From: Microbacterium phyllosphaerae
Lineage (GTDB): Bacteria > Actinomycetota > Actinomycetes > Actinomycetales > Microbacteriaceae
Length of the DNA stretch: 64,000 nucleotides
Reading direction: 5' to 3'
NCBI RefSeq assembly: GCF_017876435.1
Contig: NZ_JAGIOA010000001.1
Location: 1,178,001 to 1,242,000, forward strand
In this document: piece by piece, positions 57,884 through 64,000 of the stretch
Layout: each line of letters begins with the position of its first letter
Position numbering within the stretch: position 1 is the first letter of the stretch
Notes under the pieces: generated by a model
Database searches by the model: none
Told to the model about the DNA's origin: nothing
The model's input: only the letters and a program-made list of their open reading frames with translations
Translations under genes and position numbers: made by a program

Positions 57884-59208
57884 CAGTGCTCCAGCAGCGC
57901 GATGCCGAGCTCCGAGACCTTCACCGGCAGGCCCGTCTCGAGCGAACGGTTGCCGGCGATGCCGACCGCGATCGAACGGATGCCGTCGGTCCAGTCGGCC
58001 GGGCGTGCGAGCGGGTCGTCGCCAGGGCCCTCGAAGACATCCGAGAGAAGCAGCTCGTCGCCGCCGCCGTGGCCGCCGTCGCCGCCGTCGATCGAGACCT
58101 CGTAGGCCTCTTCCCAGTGCCGCTGCACGATCAGTCGCTCGCCCTCCGGGCGCAGGGAGGTGGTGCCGTCGCTGCCCGAGAGGCTGGGGTCGATGTGCGG
58201 ATGCAGGCCCTCGCCGGCGAGAACGGCGCCCCGCTCGACGACCTCGAGCTCGACCCGGCCGAGCGTGCCGTTGACCGCAACCCGATAGCCCTCCCACGGA
58301 GAGTGCGCGTTCAACGAGTACGACATGGTCGCACCCGAGGCGTAGTCCACCACGAGTGCGAGGTTGTCCTCGATCGTGATCCCCTCGCTGAACACGTCGA
58401 GGTCGCGCCGGTATCCGTCATGCTCCTCGGCGTCGAGGTAGAGCGCGGCGAGGCGCTCGTCGGTGCGGAGGTCGAGTTCGAAGAGGTCGCCGCCGTCGTG
58501 GGTGCCGCGGGCCGGGCGCTCGCCCAGGCCGCGGGCGGCGGCGTTGTCGGCACCGTAGAAGCGCAGACCGCCCGAGGCGAAGACACGGGTCGGCTGCGAG
58601 CGGATCCACCAGTTCACCAGATCGAAGTGATGACTCGACTTGTGCACGAGCAGTCCGCCCGAATTCTGCTTCTCACGGTGCCAGCGGCGGAAGTAGTCGG
58701 CGCCGTGGTTGGTGTCGAGCATCCACGAGAAGTCCACCGAGGTGACCTGACCGATCGTGCCGTCCTGGATCACCTGGCGCAGCGCGCTGTTGCGCGGCGA
58801 GTAGCGATAGTTGAAGGTCAGGACGACCTGACGGCCCGTGCGCTCGACCGCGTCCTCGATGCGGGCTGCGCTCGCCGCATCGATGGTGAGCGGCTTCTCG
58901 ACCACGACATCGGCGTCCGCCTCGAGCGACCGGACGATCAGTTCGGCGTGCAGGTCGTCGCGGGAGCAGATGATGACCCGGTCGACGCGCTCGTCGCGGA
59001 TCACCTGCTCGAGCTCGTCCGGCGTCGCGAGCCGGGGAGCGGGCGCCCCGACCTCGGCGATGCGGTCGGCGTAGTGCGCGGCGCGCACCGGGTTCGGTTC
59101 GACGATCGCCACGAGCTCGGCGCGATCACGGTGGGCGCCGAGGATCCCCTCGATGTACATCTGGGCGCGGGCTCCGGCTCCGGCGAGGGCGTAGCGGGTC
59201 TTCGTCAT
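57883..59208 (-). CDS. Gfo/Idh/MocA-family oxidoreductase, first gene of the sugar-acid operon
   Basis: This 441-residue protein has Rossmann motif LAGAGARAQMY and the EKP motif (VVVEKPL), then the C-terminal beta-sheet domain with DTNHGADYFRRWHREK and SSHHFDLVNWW. At 441 residues it is longer than most relatives (about 340-380). A GDGGHGGGDELLL loop near the C-terminus is an added segment. AGAGGG lies before the ATG, and a LacI-type operator is 28 bp further upstream. It probably oxidises a sugar or sugar acid feeding the pathway; the substrate is unknown. Confidence 0.85.
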   Translation of the reverse strand: MTKTRYALAGAGARAQMYIEGILGAHRDRAELVAIVEPNPVRAAHYADRIAEVGAPAPRLATPDELEQVIRDERVDRVIICSRDDLHAELIVRSLEADADVVVEKPLTIDAASAARIEDAVERTGRQVVLTFNYRYSPRNSALRQVIQDGTIGQVTSVDFSWMLDTNHGADYFRRWHREKQNSGGLLVHKSSHHFDLVNWWIRSQPTRVFASGGLRFYGADNAAARGLGERPARGTHDGGDLFELDLRTDERLAALYLDAEEHDGYRRDLDVFSEGITIEDNLALVVDYASGATMSYSLNAHSPWEGYRVAVNGTLGRVELEVVERGAVLAGEGLHPHIDPSLSGSDGTTSLRPEGERLIVQRHWEEAYEVSIDGGDGGHGGGDELLLSDVFEGPGDDPLARPADWTDGIRSIAVGIAGNRSLETGLPVKVSELGIALLEH

Positions 59209-59235
59209 CGTGATCCCTCTTTGATCTCGAACTCA

Positions 59236-59247
59236 GGAAACGTTTTC
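59236..59247. promoter_or_regulatory. LacI-type operator upstream of the sugar-acid operon
   Basis: GGAAACGTTTTC is nearly palindromic around the central CG (AAACGTTT is perfect), 28 bp before the Gfo/Idh/MocA start. It matches the site at 60348-60359, so both are likely bound by the adjacent LacI protein. Confidence 0.72.
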
Positions 59248-59294
59248 TCGACGATAACACAGGGGTGGATGCCGTGCGACCTGTCGAGCTCTGC

Positions 59295-60299
59295 TCAGAC
59301 GTCGTGCGGGGCGGCGGTGCTTCCGCGCACGACCAGGCTCGGGGTCAGGGTAAGAGCCGGAGTGGGCTCGCCGCCCGTGAGCTGAGCGTGCATCGCCGAC
59401 CACGCGGCCGCGCCGATCTCGACCGCGGGAACGGCTGCCGTCGTGAGCGGCGGCGAGGTGTAGGCGGCGAACGGGATGTCGTCGAAGCCCGTGATCGAGA
59501 GACGCTCCGGCACGTCGACCCTCCGCACCGTGAGCGCGGAGAGCAGGCCCATCGCCACGAGGTCGTTGTAGGCGATGACCGCCGTGGCTCCGCTCGCGAG
59601 CACCTGGTCGGCCACCGCGGTGCCGCTGTCGAAATCGACCCCGGCGCTGATCTCCTCGACGTCGAGTCCCGCTGTTCTCGAGACCGCTGCGGCGATCGCC
59701 TCCTGTCGAGCTCTGTGTGTCACGCTGCGGGTCGCGCCGGCGAGATACACCAGACGACGGTGACCGAGCGAGGTGAGGTGGTCGACGATCTCGCGCATGC
59801 CCGACCCGTAGTCGGCGCCGACGACGGGAGTGCTGACCTGCGGACCCCGGTTGATCACGACGGCGGGGGAGAGTGCGGGAAGAAGCGTCGCCAGTTCCTC
59901 TTCGGGCATGCGCGGTGCGCAGAGGATCACCCCATCGGTACGCAGCCTGGTGGCCCTGGCGAGGGCGTGCTCTTCGTCGAGGTCTTCGCGCGAATCGGCG
60001 ATGAGCACGTGATAGCCGTCGGTGGTGGCTGCGCGGCTGAGTCCGCGTAGGATCGCCTGGAACGTCGGGTTCTCGAGGTCGGGAATGACGACGGCGACGG
60101 TCTGCGTGCGGCCGAGTACGAGGCTGCGGGCCACAGGGTTGGCGGTGTATCCGAGTTCGGCGGCGGCGGCCAGCACGCGCTCGGCGAGAGCGGGGTCGAC
60201 GGTCGGGTTGCCGTTCATCGCGCGGGACACGGTCGACAGCGAGACACCGGCGAGTCTCGCGACGTCGGTGATGCCCGGGCGTGACGATTCGCGTGCCAT
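59295..60299 (-). CDS. LacI-family transcriptional repressor of the sugar-acid operon
   Basis: The ATG at 60299 is well spaced from AAGGG (334 residues); an ATG two codons earlier touches that ribosome site. The N-terminal helix-turn-helix ITDVARLAGVSLSTVSRAMN and hinge helix (NPVARSLVLG) bind DNA. The periplasmic-binding-type core (VAVVIPDLENPTFQ, then ITGFDDIPFAAYTSPPLTT) binds a sugar-like effector. Near-identical AAACGTTT operators lie upstream of this gene and of the operon at 59208, which supports local and auto-regulation. Confidence 0.9.
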   Translation of the reverse strand: MARESSRPGITDVARLAGVSLSTVSRAMNGNPTVDPALAERVLAAAAELGYTANPVARSLVLGRTQTVAVVIPDLENPTFQAILRGLSRAATTDGYHVLIADSREDLDEEHALARATRLRTDGVILCAPRMPEEELATLLPALSPAVVINRGPQVSTPVVGADYGSGMREIVDHLTSLGHRRLVYLAGATRSVTHRARQEAIAAAVSRTAGLDVEEISAGVDFDSGTAVADQVLASGATAVIAYNDLVAMGLLSALTVRRVDVPERLSITGFDDIPFAAYTSPPLTTAAVPAVEIGAAAWSAMHAQLTGGEPTPALTLTPSLVVRGSTAAPHDV

Positions 60300-60347
60300 C
60301 AGCATCCCTTCGTTCCGCGATCGGTCGCGGCTGTCGTCATACTACGA

Positions 60348-60359
60348 GAAAACGTTTTG
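60348..60359. promoter_or_regulatory. LacI-type operator between the repressor and M24-like genes
   Basis: GAAAACGTTTTG contains a perfect 10-bp palindrome (AAAACGTTTT). It lies 48 bp from the repressor start and 14 bp from the M24-like start, where it would block both divergent promoters. Confidence 0.75.
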
Positions 60360-60373
60360 CAGGGGAGAGTCGC

Positions 60374-61417
60374 ATGGTCGGAGCATCCGAGGACCGTATC
60401 GAGAAGCAGGAGCGCGTCGCCCGAGTGCGCCGTCAGTTCGATGGCAGCCCACTCGTGCTCGCCTCGCACGAGGCCGTGTCGTGGTACCTCGACGGCGTGC
60501 ACACGCACGTGTCGCTCGCGGGCCCGCCGGTGCTCGCGGTGCGGGCGGAGGAGCGCGGGGACGTTCTCTTCGTCGCCGACAACGAGGCCGACCGGATGAT
60601 CGCCGAGGAGCTGCTGCCCGAGGATGCCGAGCGCATCGTCCGTGTGCCCTGGTGGATCCCCCCGGCAGCGGCCGCCGCCGAAGAGGCAGCGGTGTCGGAA
60701 TCGCAGGCGGCGCCTCGGCTGCGTGCGGCGAGGGCCCGGATGCTCCCGGCCGAGACTGCGAGATATCGGTCGCTGGGGCGTGAGACGGCCGAGACCCTGA
60801 CCGATGTGCTCAGCCGGGTCGGGCCCGACGAGAGCGAGCGTGCGGTCGCGGCCGTCGCCGCTGCCGAGCTCATCGCCCGGGGCATTGATCCGCTCGTCGT
60901 GCTCGTCTCGGGCGCCGGTCGCGGTGCGTACCGGCATCCGCTTCCGACCGCCGGTGTTCTGGGCGATCGCGCGATGATCGTCGTCTGCGGTCGCCGTGAC
61001 GGGCTCATCGCCAACGCGACACGATGGGTCGGCGCATCCGTCGATGAGGAGCCGATCCTCGGAGTCGAGCGCGCATTCCTCGACGCCTCCGTTCCCGGCG
61101 CTCACCTCGATGACGCCTTCGCAGCCGGCACGGCGGCATACGCCCGCTTCGGGTTCGACGTCGACGAGTGGCAGCGGCATCACCAGGGTGGGCCGACCGG
61201 CTACGCCGGACGCGACCCCCGCGCCACGGCATCCACGACCGATCTGCTCGTCGAGGATCAGGCGTTCGCCTGGAACCCGACCGCGCCCGGGGTCAAGGTC
61301 GAGGACACCATGCTGCGCACCTCGGCGGGCTGGGAGGTGCTCACGGTCGACGAGCGCTGGCCGTCGGTCGAGTACGCGGGGCTGCGACGCCCGGTCGCAC
61401 GGGCGTACGGGGTCTGA
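60374..61417 (+). CDS. M24 (pita-bread) fold protein lacking typical metal ligands
   Basis: The start at ATG 60374 behind AGGGGAGAG gives 347 residues. The N-terminal creatinase-type domain runs to about 130. The C-terminal half follows the M24 plan (ETAETLTDVLSRVGPDESER, GDRAMIVVCGRRDGLIANATRW, HHQGGPTGYAGRDPR). At the strand where peptidases have Asp ligands (the D-x-G and s-D-iTR positions) it has VCGRR and NATR. One Glu in KVEDTML remains. This suggests a creatinase-like hydrolase or a non-enzymatic protein. It shares an operator with the LacI gene, so it belongs to the same regulon. Confidence 0.75.
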   Translation: MVGASEDRIEKQERVARVRRQFDGSPLVLASHEAVSWYLDGVHTHVSLAGPPVLAVRAEERGDVLFVADNEADRMIAEELLPEDAERIVRVPWWIPPAAAAAEEAAVSESQAAPRLRAARARMLPAETARYRSLGRETAETLTDVLSRVGPDESERAVAAVAAAELIARGIDPLVVLVSGAGRGAYRHPLPTAGVLGDRAMIVVCGRRDGLIANATRWVGASVDEEPILGVERAFLDASVPGAHLDDAFAAGTAAYARFGFDVDEWQRHHQGGPTGYAGRDPRATASTTDLLVEDQAFAWNPTAPGVKVEDTMLRTSAGWEVLTVDERWPSVEYAGLRRPVARAYGV

Positions 61418-61465
61418 TCCGCGCAGCAGCGAGCGACCGGGCCCAGATGCAGGCTCAGATCACGA

Positions 61466-61522
61466 ATGCATGCCGGGATCGCCGCTCTCGGCATGCATCT
61501 GTGTTCTCGGCATGCAGCTGTG
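61466..61522. repeat. Inverted and direct GGCATGCA repeats between convergent genes
   Basis: TGCATGCCG pairs with CGGCATGCA as a hairpin (13-base loop, about 61467-61499). An 18-bp unit at 61486-61503 recurs at 61505-61522 with one mismatch (19-bp period). It may be a terminator for one or both genes, or a binding array. Confidence 0.55.
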
Positions 61523-61560
61523 CGTGAGCTGCCGAGGTCGGCCGGAGAAGACGGCCTGCA

Positions 61561-62568
61561 TCAGCCGCCGGTCGAGCGCCGCACGATCAGCTCGGGCGGG
61601 AATACGGTCTGCCGGGGGATGCTCTCGGGATCGGCCGCCTCTTCGAGCACGATCCGCAACGCCGTGCGCCCGATCATGCGGCTGGGCTGGCGGATCGATG
61701 ACAGCGGCACGGCGGCCGCGGCGGCGAACGGATTGTCGTCGAAGCCGATCAGCGCGATCTCGTCGGGCACCAGCACGCGTCCGCCCGAGACCAGGGATTG
61801 CAGGAGTCCCAGTGCCAGCAGATCGTTGGCGGCGAAGAGGGCATCCGGCCACTCGCGACGAGGCCGGGTGAGCAGTCTCGCGCCGGCGGCGACACCCTCC
61901 TCCACGGTCATCGCCGAGGTCGGCACGACTTCGAGCTCGACGTGCACCGCCGCGTTCTCGGCTGCGGCGCGGGCTCCGGCGAGGCGGTCGGTGACCTGAC
62001 GCATGTCGAAGGGGCCGCCGACGAAGGCGATGCGCCGACGCCCGCCCTCGATCAGGTGCTCGACCGCCAACCGGCCACCGGCGACGCTGTCGACCGAGAC
62101 CGACGAGAACCCGCTGTCGGCGCTGAACCGGTCGACCAGCACGGTCGCGATACCGCTCGCGCGGAACTTGCGCAGCTGCGTCATGACATCGCCGTACGGG
62201 GCGATGAGCAGACCGCGCACCTGCTGCTCACGGAACAGGTCGAGGTAGACCTTCTCGCGGGAAGGGTCGTCGTCGGTGTTGCCGTAGAGGATCGCGATGC
62301 CGTGGCTCGATGCCTCGTCCTCCGCGCCGCGCACGACGTCGTTGTAGAACGGGTTCTGTCCGTCGAGCACCACGAATCCGACGGTCGTACTCACCCCGGC
62401 GCGCAGTTTGCGCGCCGCGTCGTTGCGCACGTAGCCGAGCTCTTCGATCGCCTGGGTGACCCGTTCGACCGAGTCGCTGGAGACCTCGTCCGGACGGTTC
62501 AGGACATTCGAGACCGTGCCCACGGAGACGCCCGCACGGACGGCGACATCGCGGATGCTGACGGGCAT
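61561..62568 (-). CDS. LacI-family transcriptional regulator of the sugar ABC transporter
   Basis: This 335-residue protein has helix-turn-helix SIRDVAVRAGVSVGTVSNVLN, the hinge NDAARKLRAG, and a sugar-binding core (VGFVVLDGQNPFYNDVV, then LIGFDDNPFAAAAAVPLSSIRQP). It is divergent from the sugar ABC transporter gene, with 150 bp between that carries a perfect 12-bp palindrome. It most likely regulates that operon in response to its sugar. Confidence 0.9.
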   Translation of the reverse strand: MPVSIRDVAVRAGVSVGTVSNVLNRPDEVSSDSVERVTQAIEELGYVRNDAARKLRAGVSTTVGFVVLDGQNPFYNDVVRGAEDEASSHGIAILYGNTDDDPSREKVYLDLFREQQVRGLLIAPYGDVMTQLRKFRASGIATVLVDRFSADSGFSSVSVDSVAGGRLAVEHLIEGGRRRIAFVGGPFDMRQVTDRLAGARAAAENAAVHVELEVVPTSAMTVEEGVAAGARLLTRPRREWPDALFAANDLLALGLLQSLVSGGRVLVPDEIALIGFDDNPFAAAAAVPLSSIRQPSRMIGRTALRIVLEEAADPESIPRQTVFPPELIVRRSTGG

Positions 62569-62656
62569 TCGGCTGTCCTCTCGTCGTCGGGCGGATCACG
62601 CTTCGGCATCAGGGGTTGACCTGCGACCGGCATCACATACACTAGCCTGAAACGAG

Positions 62657-62672
62657 CTTGAATCGATTCAGG
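62657..62672. promoter_or_regulatory. LacI-type operator before the sugar ABC transporter
   Basis: TGAATCGATTCA (62659-62670) is a perfect palindrome with the central CG typical of LacI operators. It lies about 50 bp before the GTG start of the transporter gene and about 90 bp from the divergent regulator. Confidence 0.72.
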
Positions 62673-62718
62673 TAAAGTTCATTCCGATCATCATCCCCCT
62701 CAACGGAGAGGAAAGCCA

Positions 62719-64000
62719 GTGGTAGACGCAGCCTCCGCCCGCAGCGCTCCCCCCACCGCTCTCGAGCTTCATCGGGTCGTCAAGTCCTTCGGACCCGTCG
62801 TCGCCCTCCGCTCGGGCAGCCTCACACTCCGCTCGGGGTCGATCCACGCCCTCATCGGCGAGAACGGCGCAGGCAAGTCGACGCTCGTCAAGATCATGGC
62901 GGGTCTGTACCGCCGCGACTCGGGCGACTTCCGCCTGCACGGCGAAGACGTCGACTTCACCAGCACCGCCCAGTCGAAGGCCGCGGGCATCGCGGTCATC
63001 TACCAGGAGCCCACGCTGTTCCCCGACCTCTCGGTCACCGAGAACATCTTCATGGGTCGCCAGCCCACAGGCTTCCTCGGACGCATCGACCGCAAGGCCA
63101 TGCGCACCGAGGTCGACCAGATCTTCCGCCGCCTCGGTGTCGCGCTCGACCCGGACCGCATCACCGAGGGGCTGTCGATCGCCGACCAGCAGATCATCGA
63201 GATCGCCAAGGCCATCTCGCTCGACGCCAGCGTTCTGATCATGGACGAGCCGACGGCGGCGCTCAGCGGTGTCGAGGTCGATCGCCTGTTCACCGTCGCC
63301 CGGAGCCTGCGCGACGAGGGCAGGGCGATCCTGTTCATCTCGCACCGCTTCGACGAGGTGTTCGATCTGTGCGACACCGTCACGGTCATGCGCGACGGCG
63401 CCTACATCGACACCACGTCGATCGCCGAGACGACCGTCGACGACCTCGTCCGCCAGATGGTGGGCCGTGACGTCACCGAGCTCTTCCCCAAGCAGGAGGC
63501 CGCGCTCGGCGAACCGCTGCTCGAAGTGCAGGGGCTGACCAGCCCCGGAGTCTTCCACGACATCTCCTTCACGGTGCGAGCGGGAGAGATCGTCGCGCTC
63601 GCCGGACTCGTCGGAGCCGGTCGCTCCGAGGTCGCCCGCGCCGTCTTCGGCGTCGACCCGTACGGCCAGGGCGAGGTGCGGATGCTCGGCGCAGCCGTCG
63701 CGCGCCGCAACCCCACCGCCGCGATGCGCAGCGGACTGGCTCTCGTGCCGGAGGACCGCCGCAAGCAGGGGCTCGTCATCGACGCCAGCGTCGGCGGCAA
63801 CATCACGCTGGCGATCCGTCGTCGTCTGTCGAAGTGGGGCCTGATCACGAGCGGCATCGAGAACCGCGCGGCCCGCGAGTGGGCGTCGCGCCTCGAGGTG
63901 AAGACCCACGCGCTCGACACCGTCTCATCCACCCTCTCCGGCGGAAACCAGCAGAAGGTCGTCCTCGCGAAGTGGCTCGCCACCGACCCGCGTGTCCTGA
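62719..64000 (+). CDS. Sugar ABC transporter ATP-binding protein (tandem ATPase), cut by right edge
   Basis: The start at GTG 62719 follows GGAGAGG. 427 codons are visible with no stop, out of about 500 usual for the family. The first ATPase half has Walker A GENGAGKST, the signature region GLSIADQQIIEIAKAIS and Walker B VLIMDEPTAAL. The second half has the degenerate LVGAGRSEVARAVFG loop and the LSGGNQQKVVLAKWLA signature. This is the RbsA/XylG/RhaT-like carbohydrate uptake type. The permease and binding-protein genes should follow outside the window. The regulator and operator suggest a single sugar, possibly rhamnose, but that is not proven. Confidence 0.92.
   Translation, partial: MVDAASARSAPPTALELHRVVKSFGPVVALRSGSLTLRSGSIHALIGENGAGKSTLVKIMAGLYRRDSGDFRLHGEDVDFTSTAQSKAAGIAVIYQEPTLFPDLSVTENIFMGRQPTGFLGRIDRKAMRTEVDQIFRRLGVALDPDRITEGLSIADQQIIEIAKAISLDASVLIMDEPTAALSGVEVDRLFTVARSLRDEGRAILFISHRFDEVFDLCDTVTVMRDGAYIDTTSIAETTVDDLVRQMVGRDVTELFPKQEAALGEPLLEVQGLTSPGVFHDISFTVRAGEIVALAGLVGAGRSEVARAVFGVDPYGQGEVRMLGAAVARRNPTAAMRSGLALVPEDRRKQGLVIDASVGGNITLAIRRRLSKWGLITSGIENRAAREWASRLEVKTHALDTVSSTLSGGNQQKVVLAKWLATDPRVL

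Overview
The window is very GC-rich DNA (about 70% by eye) with short intergenic gaps, GTG starts, many ATGA/GTGA start-stop overlaps and actinobacterial gene families (DUF3180, DUF4192, DivIVA-like, LCP ligase, the hpt-ftsH-fol cluster). The gene content and the LAxTG-type anchor suggest a Microbacteriaceae actinobacterium, most likely Microbacterium or a close relative. No rRNA, insertion sequence, prophage or CRISPR array was seen. Apart from two genes cut by the window edges, the coding regions look intact.

Layout. (1) 1-8705, minus strand: a lipoprotein and a large secreted propeller/FnIII/LamG protein (cut at the left edge), downstream of a five-gene exopolysaccharide operon (priming sugar transferase, rhamnosyltransferase-like GT, Gfo/Idh/MocA oxidoreductase, AKR-like protein, GT4). 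Both promoter regions carry repeated CTGGGGA-type boxes. (2) 9019-14557, plus: LtrA; a Tat-signal intradiol-dioxygenase-like lipoprotein in one apparent operon with tatA, tatC and tatB; a small protein; a fatty acid desaturase. (3) 14629-24280: an ABC-2 exporter, a DivIVA-like coiled-coil protein, a putative thioester adhesin with a LASTG sorting signal, a DUF2071 protein, an AEC transporter, an M23/VCBS secreted protein and a GntR regulator. (4) 24509-26966: tRNA-Glu, -Asp and -Phe, an M23 peptidase with a coiled coil, and ppa. (5) 27058-41928: housekeeping block with tilS, hpt, ftsH, folE-folP-folB-folK, DUF3180, two bacterial PH-domain membrane proteins, a DUF2520 protein, a DUF2207 protein and lysS. 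(6) 41921-50326: DUF4192, cardiolipin synthase, a lipoprotein with an internal duplication, a lipid kinase, serS, a HAD phosphatase, tRNA-Ser and an LCP ligase. (7) 50386-64000: carbohydrate catabolism. A TetR/GH3 beta-glucosidase pair is followed by a five-gene minus-strand operon that reads as an oxidative uronate/aldarate route (uronate-dehydrogenase-like, enolase-superfamily enzyme, KdgD, 2-oxoglutarate-semialdehyde dehydrogenase, plus a Gfo/Idh/MocA enzyme). This operon is controlled by a LacI repressor whose AAACGTTT operators are visible. Then come a metal-ligand-poor M24-fold protein, a second LacI gene and the start of a sugar ABC transporter operon behind a TGAATCGATTCA operator.

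How the genes work together. Regions 1 and 3 build and decorate the cell surface (polymer priming, glycosyl transfer, surface adhesin, wall hydrolases). The tat operon probably exports its own neighbour. Region 7 imports sugars and appears to convert sugar acids to 2-oxoglutarate. The less expected signals are the dedicated Tat unit, the thioester/LASTG protein, the repeated CTGGGGA boxes and a window-wide excess of the hexamer GCATCC/GGATGC.
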